Below are positions 28,167-35,151 of a DNA stretch of 64,000 bases, one piece after another. Made by a program: the position numbers and the translations under genes. The stretch is from the IMG/VR virus record IMGVR_UViG_3300043411_000942, positions 62,001-126,000 of that record; one strand, 5' to 3'. Source of the stretch: a virus. The notes beneath the pieces were generated by a model, which did no database searches, was not told the origin of the DNA, and saw nothing but the letters and a program-made list of their open reading frames with translations. Within the stretch, counting starts at the first letter, position 1; each line of letters begins with the position of its first letter.

Positions 28167-28570
28167 TGCGGCACCTTGAGTCCTTCTACGAGGTCTTTCG
28201 CCTCTTTGAGTCCACACCCTGTGAGCGATCGAACAAGGCGAATCTTTTCAAGCTTATTGTTAAAAGTCGCAGATTTTACCCAGAGGGTGAGCAGGTCACG
28301 AAGATCCGAAAGCTTCTCGGTCTCCATTCTCAATAGAACGTCAATGACCTCCTTAGGAGCCATACGTACATACACGCTCGTATCCGTGAAAGAGTTGTCG
28401 GCAAGTCCTTTACCGACCCGCCTCAGGTACTCTTTTCCACCGTCCACTGCGATGTTACCGCAAGTGCAAGTGAGGTAGTGGTGAACACTTACGCTCTCAA
28501 TTTCTGAGAGGCAAATGTGGCACTTGACCGAGTTGCGAGAAATTTTGATACTATCGTGGTCTGTGAGCAT
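28163..28570 (-). CDS. Zinc-ribbon plus ribosomal L7/L12 C-terminal-like domain
   Basis: 135 aa. N-terminal VKCHICLSEIES and LTCTCGN make a zinc ribbon. The C-terminal KLEKIRLVRSLTGCGLKEAK-DLVE (about residues 105-129) is the L7/L12 CTD signature, as in the protein at 5403-5684. Two phage proteins with this translation-factor-binding module suggest interference with or support of host ribosomes (inference). Confidence 0.75.
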   Translation of the reverse strand: MLTDHDSIKISRNSVKCHICLSEIESVSVHHYLTCTCGNIAVDGGKEYLRRVGKGLADNSFTDTSVYVRMAPKEVIDVLLRMETEKLSDLRDLLTLWVKSATFNNKLEKIRLVRSLTGCGLKEAKDLVEGLKVPQ

Positions 28571-28579
28571 AGTCTTTCT

Positions 28580-29092
28580 TTAGCCCCAAGTGAGGGCGCC
28601 AGCCCCGAGTTCATCAAGGGGCACTCTATCGAGAATAGGTTGTACGGCTTCGATGGCCTTCGTCATACCCAAGAGCCGGGACAGGTTGTGCGGGTCCTGC
28701 CTGAGGCTTTCGTAGGCCCTTTGGACCCTAAGCCAGGGGAGTGCTCGGGTACCCCCGAGTTCGAGTCCACGGTCTACCTGGGAGAAGTAGAACATCATCC
28801 AATCCGTGACTTGTTGCACATCGCGCAAGTGCTTGGTTGTCCACACCAGAGCTACTGCAAGCCTGTGCTTACAGTGATTACCCCGTTGGGAGTCTTCGCA
28901 GGTGCAGGTAGATCGACTTCCGTGCACATGGACGAGATAGTCTCCCTTGACCCCCTCTACAGCGTAACAGCCCCCCATGTCGTAAACCTCTCCGACAAGA
29001 GCCAGAGCGCGTTGGATACGACCCTGCAACTTTGGGTTCTTCTCCGTCCAAAGTTGAGCTAGCTCGTTCATCTGCTTCGCGGGGTTACTCAT
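28580..29092 (-). CDS. SWIM zinc-finger protein
   Basis: 170 aa. VHGSRSTCTCEDSQRGNHCKH about residues 56-76 is a SWIM finger (CxC-x8-CxH), a nucleic-acid or protein binding module. The flanks are helical. Driven by promoter copy 24, monocistronic. Confidence 0.8.
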   Translation of the reverse strand: MSNPAKQMNELAQLWTEKNPKLQGRIQRALALVGEVYDMGGCYAVEGVKGDYLVHVHGSRSTCTCEDSQRGNHCKHRLAVALVWTTKHLRDVQQVTDWMMFYFSQVDRGLELGGTRALPWLRVQRAYESLRQDPHNLSRLLGMTKAIEAVQPILDRVPLDELGAGALTWG

Positions 29093-29099
29093 GGCAGGT

Positions 29100-29128
29100 A
29101 CTACGTAGGTTGACGTGGGGTCTTTAAG
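29100..29128 (-). promoter_or_regulatory. ECF-like phage promoter, copy 24
   Basis: Minus strand: CTTAAA (29128-29123), 16-base spacer, ACGTAGT (29106-29100), 7 bases to ATG 29092. TAA in the -35 ends the upstream gene. Confidence 0.75.
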
Positions 29129-29351
29129 GCAAAATGCACTCCTCAGCTGGATCTTCCAGCAGCGGCTCTAGCATAAATCCAGTCAAAGGTGTCCCTTTAG
29201 CTGGGTGAAACCTCTTCGCTGCTTTTTTGGCTTCGTGCTTCGTGCGGAACACAGTTGCGTTCTCGACGAACCCAGGTTTACAACCAGAGGAGTGCACCTC
29301 TAAGTAAGAGGCAGTGCCAATGATTCGAACGAGGTACCCTACTTGGGTCAT
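29124..29351 (-). CDS. Hypothetical protein, 75 aa
   Basis: GYLVRIIGTASYLEVHSSG, then ATVFRTKHEAKKAAKRFHP is a beta-beta-alpha pattern. ATGA overlap with the upstream gene. Third gene of the operon from promoter copy 25. Confidence 0.65.
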   Translation of the reverse strand: MTQVGYLVRIIGTASYLEVHSSGCKPGFVENATVFRTKHEAKKAAKRFHPAKGTPLTGFMLEPLLEDPAEECILP

Positions 29352-29539
29352 ATCGGACGGACATTCTCAGGGGCGAGTCGAAGGATCCTACCTGAGCGGT
29401 CCATCTTCACATGGACCAAGTTTTTCTTGTCCAGCTTACGAATAGTTCCGAACCGGTCCCCTCGCATCCAAGCATCCGTGCCAGGATGTAACTCAACCCT
29501 CTGAGGGGGGAGAGTCTCTACTACAGGATCACTTGCCAT
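29348..29539 (-). CDS. Small SH3-like barrel protein, 63 aa
   Basis: ATG 29539 (MASDPVVETL) follows GAGG by 8 bases; TTG 29557 in a TTGA overlap is the alternative. LHPGTDAWMRGDRFGTIRKL and HVKMDRSGRILRLAPENV fit a small barrel, the 'G..W.rGdr.G.v.......v.v.lDkSG...r..peni' phage family. Confidence 0.65.
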   Translation of the reverse strand: MASDPVVETLPPQRVELHPGTDAWMRGDRFGTIRKLDKKNLVHVKMDRSGRILRLAPENVRPI

Positions 29540-29553
29540 GAATTCGTCCTCAT

Positions 29554-29922
29554 TCAAGGATAGGCTTTACACTGGGATGGGAGCAAGCGTACCTGCTGCT
29601 CACGTCGCACTTGGTTCCCATCATGACTGCGCAAGATGGTCACACACAGGGATGCCCCGAGTTCGATGTACGGGCGCTCACTAAGGGGGACGGCTGAGAG
29701 GGGCATGGTTGCGATAGCTTCCTCCCCCTTAGATGAGACCGTTCGGAGTCGAAGCTCGACACCCTCGATAGCTTCGATGTAACACTCGAAGCACTCCTCA
29801 ACCACCTCAGTGCTTGGGGTCTTAGCTACCGCTTCTCGCAGTTCACTGATGCGCTCACCACCCTTGCGATGACTCCGACCCCGCCAAGCCGTTCGCTCAG
29901 GGTTGTGCTTAGTCCTCTTCAT
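29554..29922 (-). CDS. Hypothetical protein, 122 aa
   Basis: Basic N-terminus (MKRTKHNPERTAWRGRSHRK), then a helix with FECYIEAIEG and C-terminal beta strands. First gene after promoter copy 25. Confidence 0.65.
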   Translation of the reverse strand: MKRTKHNPERTAWRGRSHRKGGERISELREAVAKTPSTEVVEECFECYIEAIEGVELRLRTVSSKGEEAIATMPLSAVPLSERPYIELGASLCVTILRSHDGNQVRREQQVRLLPSQCKAYP

Positions 29923-29929
29923 GTGAAGT

Positions 29930-29958
29930 CCTACGTAGCGGAGTTGTGGGGATTTAAC
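29930..29958 (-). promoter_or_regulatory. ECF-like phage promoter, copy 25
   Basis: Minus strand: GTTAAA (29958-29953), 16-base spacer, ACGTAGG (29936-29930), 7 bases to ATG 29922. Confidence 0.85.
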
Positions 29959-30210
29959 CTACCGTTTCACTAGAGTTCCAGGTCGGACCTGCAACGCATT
30001 GATACAAGCGTCATCTCGCCTTACGTCGGGTCCCCTCACCCACAGAACTTGGTTAAACAAGTCGCAGCGAGTTCTTGCTTCCGAGAGATTTTGAGTATTC
30101 GGGGCTACATTTCGTTGCAAGTGGGCGCACGTTCCACAGTGGGTAGGATCGAAACCCACTTCAATTACCCTCTCTACCCAAATCTTCAAGGTCCTCTGAT
30201 CGTCTCTCAA
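29959..30210 (-). CDS. Cysteine-containing protein, 83 aa
   Basis: VERVIEVGFDPTHCGTCAHL about residues 12-31 and later RCDLFNQVLW and DDACINA give four Cys that could bind zinc. ATGA overlap with the gene upstream. Confidence 0.65.
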   Translation of the reverse strand: MRDDQRTLKIWVERVIEVGFDPTHCGTCAHLQRNVAPNTQNLSEARTRCDLFNQVLWVRGPDVRRDDACINALQVRPGTLVKR

Positions 30211-30410
30211 CTTCGACCTCTATTTCCACCTAGCGAGTCTCCACAGTCGAGGCAGGTTGCTCCACCATGGAACATTGGTTTCTGGTTCAGGTGCTTACAG
30301 TTTGCGTCTGCCACCAGGGGCAGGTCATCCAGTCGAATTCCTCGTGGCTTCGAAGGCAAGCTGTTGAGGTCACGGACGCCTTGTCGAGTCACTTTGCTTT
30401 TTTTGCTCAT
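30207..30410 (-). CDS. Small zinc-ribbon protein, 67 aa
   Basis: ATG 30410 (MSKKSKVTRQG) is used; the longer frame overlaps its neighbour. ANCKHLNQ and ATCLDCGDSLG form the metal site, with a basic N-terminus. Confidence 0.65.
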   Translation of the reverse strand: MSKKSKVTRQGVRDLNSLPSKPRGIRLDDLPLVADANCKHLNQKPMFHGGATCLDCGDSLGGNRGRS

Positions 30411-30418
30411 TGTCTTCT

Positions 30419-30781
30419 CTACGCAGCCATCAGGCTTTTGATTTGCTCCCGAGTGGGGTCCTCTACTACTACACCCCATTCCCAACTGTGAAGGTAATTT
30501 CCGCAGTTGCCAGCGCAAGTAGTGTCGACCGTCGCAGTGGCCTGAGCATCTTCTTCCGTTTCGCCTTCAGCAATGGCCTCCAAGTAGGCCTCCTGTACCT
30601 GGGCATCACACAGGAGACCAGGGGCGTTATCTACAATCCAGTCGACGGCAACGTCCAAAGCCGTGTCCAGACTGTTCCCCCAGACCATAAGCTGAGTGCC
30701 ACCGTAAGCCCCGAACCACAAGATGTATCGGTGCTTTACCCAGGATCGATCCGTACCATTTACAATGTGAATCATGCTCAT
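30419..30781 (-). CDS. Hypothetical protein, 120 aa
   Basis: HRYILWFGAYGGTQLMVWGN, then helices (LDTALDVAVDWIVDNAPG; VQEAYLEAIAEGETEEDA) is the pattern of a phage family with 'y.l.fgayg.t.l.Vwa.sl.dAle.a..wl...apG'. Function unknown. CAGNCGNYLHS adds a Cys pair. Confidence 0.7.
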   Translation of the reverse strand: MSMIHIVNGTDRSWVKHRYILWFGAYGGTQLMVWGNSLDTALDVAVDWIVDNAPGLLCDAQVQEAYLEAIAEGETEEDAQATATVDTTCAGNCGNYLHSWEWGVVVEDPTREQIKSLMAA

Positions 30782-30784
30782 GTC

Positions 30785-31009
30785 TCAAGTTGGAATGTGA
30801 AGAGGAGGGGAAATCCGATTGACGTGGTCGTAGAAGGATGGGCCCCTCCGACGTCCCTTCCCCGCAGTAAACGTACGAATCCAAGCCCAAGCTTCTCTGG
30901 TGCAAGGGCCACACACAATGAACGTAGGGCTGTAAACACAGCCTGTTGCGGGATGGGCTGGTCCATCACAGGTGCGGCAACGATGACTTACAAACTCTGA
31001 GTTGTCCAC
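30785..31009 (-). CDS. Zinc-ribbon protein, 74 aa
   Basis: GTG start. HRCRTCDGPAHPATGC and IVCGPCTREAWAW give two CxxC pairs. Three bases upstream of the next gene. Confidence 0.65.
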   Translation of the reverse strand: MDNSEFVSHRCRTCDGPAHPATGCVYSPTFIVCGPCTREAWAWIRTFTAGKGRRRGPSFYDHVNRISPPLHIPT

Positions 31010-31010
31010 T

Positions 31011-31166
31011 TTAGTCTCGGTATCTGGAGTACCACACGGTGAGGTAACCGTTTACGAAATCTCGACAAGACTTTGTAGCCTCAACCATCACAAGAAAGAG
31101 GTCAGCTTCCTCGTCGCTATCGAACACCTTCTTGAAGTCGTAGTGCTCGCCATCGATCTTGTACAT
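31011..31166 (-). CDS. Small protein, 51 aa
   Basis: Starts MYKIDGEHYDFKKVF six bases after promoter copy 26 and ends YSRYRD. It fills a gap with no longer ORF; the promoter spacing supports it. Acidic helix in the centre (DSDEEADLFLVMVEA). Confidence 0.65.
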   Translation of the reverse strand: MYKIDGEHYDFKKVFDSDEEADLFLVMVEATKSCRDFVNGYLTVWYSRYRD

Positions 31167-31172
31167 AACTAA

Positions 31173-31201
31173 CTTACGGATGGGACACTCAAACCCTTAA
31201 C
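31173..31201 (-). promoter_or_regulatory. ECF-like phage promoter, copy 26
   Basis: Minus strand: GTTAAG (31201-31196), 16-base spacer, CCGTAAG (31179-31173), 6 bases to ATG 31166. Confidence 0.8.
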
Positions 31202-31205
31202 GAGA

Positions 31206-31238
31206 AAGAGGCGTAGGTTTTTTTCACCTACGCCTCTT
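31206..31238. terminator. 13-bp hairpin terminator
   Basis: AAGAGGCGTAGGT pairs perfectly with ACCTACGCCTCTT around a T-rich loop. It separates the RNA-ligase operon from the next leftward unit. The 124 bases to 31362 hold no gene. Confidence 0.7.
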
Positions 31239-31362
31239 AACTTTTCAGGTAGTTACTTGCCTTACCCAACTGGGTCCGGTCTTTCTCCGGATGGCATCAT
31301 ACAGTGCTCCTCGCGTTGTTACCTTTCGGGATACTTTTAGCTTACTTGCGTCTCAGCTCAAG

Positions 31363-31662
31363 TCAAGTGGATTTTGCCTCTTTTGGGGCGATGTTCGCGT
31401 TATTGACTGCCTCTTGTACGATAGCGTCAGCAGCGTCCATGATGCCAATTCCAGTTGACCAGTACATGGGTACAGCACGCTTACCGAGTTGCTTGCAAAT
31501 CCAATACTGAAGCTCAAGACCTTGCGTCTCGTTGAGTTCAGAGGTTGAGTAGGTTCCACGAGGAAGCAACTTCAGGGGTGGGCGTTTGCCTACCATGGTG
31601 GCAATCGCATCCCCACATGGGTCCTTGATGCCCTCGAAGTAGTAATGGGTTCGCACAATCAA
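31363..31662 (-). CDS. Hypothetical protein, 99 aa
   Basis: IVRTHYYFEGIKDPCGDAIA, then LPRGTYSTSELNETQGLELQ and helices. Overlaps the gene upstream by 4 bases; last gene of the RNA-ligase operon. No family recognised. Confidence 0.65.
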   Translation of the reverse strand: MIVRTHYYFEGIKDPCGDAIATMVGKRPPLKLLPRGTYSTSELNETQGLELQYWICKQLGKRAVPMYWSTGIGIMDAADAIVQEAVNNANIAPKEAKST

Positions 31663-31892
31663 CCTCCCAGCTTTAGGTGAGTCTTCGCCAGCAACTTTGC
31701 CTGGATTCGAGTCTTCCCGTCACGAGTACTAATCTGAATCCAAGCAGGTTTTCCTGGGATGGCCCAGAACCAGAGGTGAGATAGAAGATTCCACCAAGAC
31801 TTTGCATGCGTAAGCCAAACACCCCCCTTAGCGTCGATCACAATCATGCCATGAAGGGCGTAGGCTTTCGCTCGAATGATTTCGACTGTCAT
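31659..31892 (-). CDS. Hypothetical protein, 77 aa
   Basis: Trp-rich centre (WWNLLSHLWFWAIPGKPAW) flanked by strands. Overlaps the RNA ligase stop by 4 bases, so it is co-translated with the ligase. Confidence 0.65.
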   Translation of the reverse strand: MTVEIIRAKAYALHGMIVIDAKGGVWLTHAKSWWNLLSHLWFWAIPGKPAWIQISTRDGKTRIQAKLLAKTHLKLGG

Positions 31893-32593
31893 GACTCCTC
31901 AAGAAACGACCATCGGTCGGCTAACTTGTTCCTGGCAATTTCTTGGTGTGACCAGTGGTCGCTTGTAGATACGTGATCTTTTCGAACCCACTTGGCGACT
32001 GAGGTGGAGAACTCCGAGTCGCCAAAAGAGCCAGCAACCCGAACCACTACTCCCTCACGGACTCCCCCTAAAGCCGAGGGAGCTGTAGTAAACCTATCGG
32101 TAACCTCCTTGAGTTGATTCTCGGTTGTAACTGAGAACCTACCTAGTAGCGGAACCGTAGCTACTTCTAGTTGCTCTGCCCAGTCCTCAACCAACTCCCA
32201 AGGCTCCCAGCTACGGGTAACTCTAGTTGAGTGTAGCCCGTCGACCAAGTCTAAGTGCCGCACCCCAAAAAGTAGTAAGTAGCTTGGTAGTCTTGTGTAC
32301 TCAATGCTATGCTTTGCGTAGCACCACTCTCCAAAGATCTGGATCCCCTCAGGAATACCAGATTTCACTTGAGCGTGCAACGCCTTCAAAGCATCAAAGC
32401 TTGGGTGTTTTGGGGCCTTAGCATGGCTCCGTGCGTACACTGCGTCATGCTCAAGACAGACGTTAGACCCATCCACCTTCTCAGTGATAACGATCTCTCG
32501 GTTGAGTAGCCCATCAAGGGTTACGATCCTCTTGTCGTCGTTAGTCCCGCCAGGAGACCAGGTGAGATGAGGAGTTCTATTGTACTTGTCCAT
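31889..32593 (-). CDS. RNA ligase (Rnl2-like nucleotidyltransferase domain)
   Basis: 234 aa. Motif I is EKVDGSN with the adenylation Lys at residue 39; motif IIIa-like FGEWCYAKHS near residue 88; motif IV REGVVVR near 180; motif V VAKWVRKDHV near 200. This is the core of RNA_ligase family members that seal 3'-OH/5'-phosphate nicks using ATP. It sits with a cyclic-phosphate receiver protein and an RlaP-type nucleotidyltransferase within 4 kb, a known RNA-repair association. Likely substrate: tRNA cut by host anticodon nucleases. Confidence 0.9.
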   Translation of the reverse strand: MDKYNRTPHLTWSPGGTNDDKRIVTLDGLLNREIVITEKVDGSNVCLEHDAVYARSHAKAPKHPSFDALKALHAQVKSGIPEGIQIFGEWCYAKHSIEYTRLPSYLLLFGVRHLDLVDGLHSTRVTRSWEPWELVEDWAEQLEVATVPLLGRFSVTTENQLKEVTDRFTTAPSALGGVREGVVVRVAGSFGDSEFSTSVAKWVRKDHVSTSDHWSHQEIARNKLADRWSFLEES

Positions 32594-32616
32594 AACACTG
32601 GCCTTTCTTACTAGTA

Positions 32617-32645
32617 CCTACGAAAAGCCAGTGCTTGGACTTAAC
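32617..32645 (-). promoter_or_regulatory. ECF-like phage promoter, copy 27
   Basis: Minus strand: GTTAAG (32645-32640), 16-base spacer, TCGTAGG (32623-32617); 23-base leader with AAAGG before ATG 32593. Confidence 0.75.
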
Positions 32646-32661
32646 TACTTTCTACCGATCG

Positions 32662-33228
32662 TTACGGGTACAACGGAAATTGCGCCTTCACCTCAGGAGG
32701 CTCGCTGGGCTGAGTGGGCATAATGGCCTCGACCATCACGTCGCGCTCCGCCGTCAGGTCCTTTTCCGTAAGACGCCACCTACCAACCCCAAAGTTCTGC
32801 AAAACCCCCCTATTGCGTAGAGTGGTGATGAACCCTCGAACCTTAGGTAGGCGAAGGGGGTCAGAGGGTCCGTAAACGATAGATGCAATCTCGCCTACGC
32901 TTGCCCCCGGATTGTCTCTAAAGGCTGTGACAATCGACTTTACGATAGTACCCTTAGGTGTGTATGGCTTGTTGGCCTTCACCTTACGAGCCTTCTTGGT
33001 AGCCTTGGGGGTGGCCTTCTCTTGTGTACTTGGATTAGCGCCCTTCCTCTTGAATACAGCAAGAGCCTCAGCCATAATTGCTGGGACTTTGAGAGCCCCA
33101 CAACCAGCAATTATGGCAAGTACTTCAGCATCCTCTCGGGTCAGAAACGGATGGTAGCGACTCGTAATAGCATTCAGGTCTGCTACCACATGAGCAGGCA
33201 GATTTCTCTTCATTTGATCCTTCTTCAT
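32662..33228 (-). CDS. Winged-helix protein with basic linker, 188 aa
   Basis: ATG 33228 follows AAGGATCAAA; a second ATG at 33213 has the same AAGGATCAA context. N-terminal helical region, then a Lys/Ala/Pro linker (KATPKATKKARKVKANK) like histone-H1 tails, then a winged helix (GTIVKSIVTAFRDNPGASVG ... LPKVRGFITTLRNRGVL ... GRWRLTEKD). Probably binds DNA. Confidence 0.7.
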   Translation of the reverse strand: MKKDQMKRNLPAHVVADLNAITSRYHPFLTREDAEVLAIIAGCGALKVPAIMAEALAVFKRKGANPSTQEKATPKATKKARKVKANKPYTPKGTIVKSIVTAFRDNPGASVGEIASIVYGPSDPLRLPKVRGFITTLRNRGVLQNFGVGRWRLTEKDLTAERDVMVEAIMPTQPSEPPEVKAQFPLYP

Positions 33229-33279
33229 TTTGATCCTTTTTTTTTCCGCTAGGGGACTTGTGTAGGTTACACCAACCAC

Positions 33280-33594
33280 CTAGCTAGCCCAGAACTTTTC
33301 AGCCATTTTCATGGCCCTTTGAATGTTTGCCAAACCCACCGGGTTTGCCGAGTGCACTCTCCACGTTATTGAGCGTAGGGTCCCAAAGTAAGCTCTCTTC
33401 TCGATAAACTGGGCTACCAGGTATCCTGTACCTGAAGTGCTTCCGAGGTCATGATCAAAGTCGATCTCGGTAACCTCACCTCTTGCCAAAATTCGACAAG
33501 CCTCCATAGCGGAAGAGACTCCCACCCAACCCTGAGGTGGGTGCCGGTCAGGGGTCGACGGGTCCTCAATTTGGTCATCAAGCCACAACTTCAT
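33280..33594 (-). CDS. Cyclic-phosphate-processing receiver-domain protein
   Basis: 104 aa. KLWLDDQIEDP at the N-terminus, ACRILARGEVTEIDFDHDLG about residues 32-51, and HSANPVGLANIQRAM near residue 81 match the receiver-like family predicted to process 2',3'-cyclic phosphates (LwLDD.R.P...iSlDHDLG...HSaNP.G). It is encoded between the RNA ligase and RlaP genes, fitting end-healing before ligation. Confidence 0.75.
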   Translation of the reverse strand: MKLWLDDQIEDPSTPDRHPPQGWVGVSSAMEACRILARGEVTEIDFDHDLGSTSGTGYLVAQFIEKRAYFGTLRSITWRVHSANPVGLANIQRAMKMAEKFWAS

Positions 33595-33595
33595 G

Positions 33596-33676
33596 TTATC
33601 GACTCATTGGGTCATGAGGGGACGAGAAGTTCCCTACTCGGAGACCATTCTTCAGGGTGACAATGGGGATGCTCAT
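33596..33676 (-). CDS. 26-aa protein
   Basis: ATG 33676 lies 7 bases after promoter copy 28. Sequence MSIPIVTLKNGLRVGNFSSP ends at TAA one base before the next ATG. The 'lkNGl.vGNFSSPH' string looks like the N-terminus of a longer phage protein family, so this may be a truncated member or a leader peptide. Confidence 0.5.
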   Translation of the reverse strand: MSIPIVTLKNGLRVGNFSSPHDPMSR

Positions 33677-33683
33677 ACTCACG

Positions 33684-33712
33684 CCTACGGATTCTTGCAG
33701 GTTAGGCTTAAG
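33684..33712 (-). promoter_or_regulatory. ECF-like phage promoter, copy 28
   Basis: Minus strand: CTTAAG (33712-33707), 16-base spacer, CCGTAGG (33690-33684), 7 bases to ATG 33676. It lies just past the 3' end of the gene at 33731. Confidence 0.75.
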
Positions 33713-33730
33713 GTAAAACTGACGTGCCGA

Positions 33731-34372
33731 TCACTTCAGCTTACGGTAACGGCTCATACGACTCAGTTTGATCGTCCGGTGGTCGGAGGTGTGGACCTCC
33801 CCATCCTTGAGGTTTACCGAACGTACCGTAAAGTAGTTGGCACGTCTACGATCTTTGGAGATCCAAACCTCCCCGAACTTCGGGATAAGGTTAGAGTCAG
33901 TCTCGTTGATTTCTATCGGAGACACTACCTCGTTGTCCTTAACGGTGGGGTACTCAAGGTCAAGAAGGTCATTGAATTCTTGGAATTCTTGGATGGGCTT
34001 CTGATCGAGCTTGCCACCTACGGTGCCCTCCTCCGCTGGTGCACCTGGGTCGACCGCTGTAGCCGCATCATCATAAACAAGAAACCCCTTGTCAGTGGCG
34101 GCCGTTGGGTCAGTAGCCGTACATACGTCCAAGTCATTACGGAGCCATGACGTGCACCTATTGACCCCAGCGAACTCTCTCACGTCCTCCTTAAGAGGGC
34201 CACCTACGAGCCGCTCTAAGCTGGCTCGTTTATTTACCGTGACGGCCTCATCTGATAAACGAGCGTTCCGCCACTCGGTAGGGTCTTCTCCAGCCAACCA
34301 AGCAGCGTAAGCTCCCGCTGCACAGGCCCACTCCATGAGAGTGAGCCCCTCAGAATTTTTCTTATTGCGCAT
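33731..34372 (-). CDS. Multidomain protein ending in the GEVWxSKDxRR domain
   Basis: 213 aa. N-terminal LTLMEWACAAGAYAAWLAGE then DPTEWRNAR is a phage module (eW...AG.....W..GEDPtEWr). The middle is low-complexity. The C-terminal GEVWISKDRRRANYFTVRSV ... IKLSRMSRYRKLK parallels the end of the protein at 22986-23738. Confidence 0.7.
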   Translation of the reverse strand: MRNKKNSEGLTLMEWACAAGAYAAWLAGEDPTEWRNARLSDEAVTVNKRASLERLVGGPLKEDVREFAGVNRCTSWLRNDLDVCTATDPTAATDKGFLVYDDAATAVDPGAPAEEGTVGGKLDQKPIQEFQEFNDLLDLEYPTVKDNEVVSPIEINETDSNLIPKFGEVWISKDRRRANYFTVRSVNLKDGEVHTSDHRTIKLSRMSRYRKLK

Positions 34373-34386
34373 ACCTAGTACTACAC

Positions 34387-35115
34387 CTACCAGCGACGCC
34401 GCTGCTGCTTTTTGGTTTTCACTACAGGACCTTTACCCTGAATCCAAGCATCAAGATCCGCCACGGTGCAGAGCATCGAGTTGTAAATGTCTTGCTGCAT
34501 AGGATTGAGCCAGAACTGAACAGTACCATCCGTCGCAAGTCTCGGGGACAAGGCAAAGTACTTCAACCCAGCGGCTTTGATGCGATCAGCAATCCCAGTC
34601 TCTTCTGCGGCCTTACGAAGAGCGTTTCGATCTTCGTCCGCCTTTTTCCAAGCTTGCTTGACTTCCGTAGGGAGGTTCGATGCCACTCCGATGCACAACC
34701 CTGCGTTATCGAAGACTCCCCCACCCCCAAGCCAAATGACAGCGTCGTTTGACTTGATTGCCTCGTAGATCACAAGGAGCTGCTTGATGATTTTGGGGTC
34801 TCCACTGAAAATCCCAAAGGAACCCTCATCCCATGCGCCCCAGGTAACCGTCCCCTTCATGGGTGTAGGGGGCTTTTGGTCCCTCCAAGTGGGGAGGAAT
34901 ATACCCTGAAACCCCTCGCCATTGAACCAGGTGAGTGCTGCTGGTACGGTATGCGTAAGCCGGGACGCTACACCGCACTCATCATCCTTGCAGTCAAAGT
35001 ATCGCCTCAGCAGTTTGATGCCCCACTCGTGCTCAGCACACAGGTCTGATCCAAGGTTTACTGCGACAACCTTGGATTTGCGAGCCACTACCTCTGCTTT
35101 TCGTCCGATTCTCAT
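34387..35115 (-). CDS. Hypothetical globular protein, 242 aa
   Basis: The promoter selects ATG 35115 (MRIGRKAEVVARKSK), 23 codons inside the longest frame. Contains EHEWGIKLLRRYFDCKDDEC, a Gly-rich WLGGGGVFDNAGLCIG and a basic tail KTKKQQRRRW. No known family. Confidence 0.65.
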   Translation of the reverse strand: MRIGRKAEVVARKSKVVAVNLGSDLCAEHEWGIKLLRRYFDCKDDECGVASRLTHTVPAALTWFNGEGFQGIFLPTWRDQKPPTPMKGTVTWGAWDEGSFGIFSGDPKIIKQLLVIYEAIKSNDAVIWLGGGGVFDNAGLCIGVASNLPTEVKQAWKKADEDRNALRKAAEETGIADRIKAAGLKYFALSPRLATDGTVQFWLNPMQQDIYNSMLCTVADLDAWIQGKGPVVKTKKQQRRRW

Positions 35116-35122
35116 GTCTAGC

Positions 35123-35151
35123 CCTACGGAAGTAGAGAGAGTAAGCTTAAC
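35123..35151 (-). promoter_or_regulatory. ECF-like phage promoter, copy 29
   Basis: Minus strand: GTTAAG (35151-35146), 16-base spacer, CCGTAGG (35129-35123), 7 bases to ATG 35115. The stop of the RlaP-like gene touches the -35. Confidence 0.85.

Noticed and set aside
30410-31000. 196-aa ORF on the plus strand
   Set aside because: Opposes three minus-strand genes with zinc sites and overlaps; no start signal.
31241-31362. Extra gene between the terminator and the 31363 gene
   Set aside because: No ORF with a plausible start on either strand; contains only a CCGG-loop-CCGG hairpin.
33593-34150. 185-aa ORF on the plus strand
   Set aside because: Antisense of the GEVWxSKDxRR-domain gene, whose domain is matched elsewhere, and crosses a minus-strand promoter copy.
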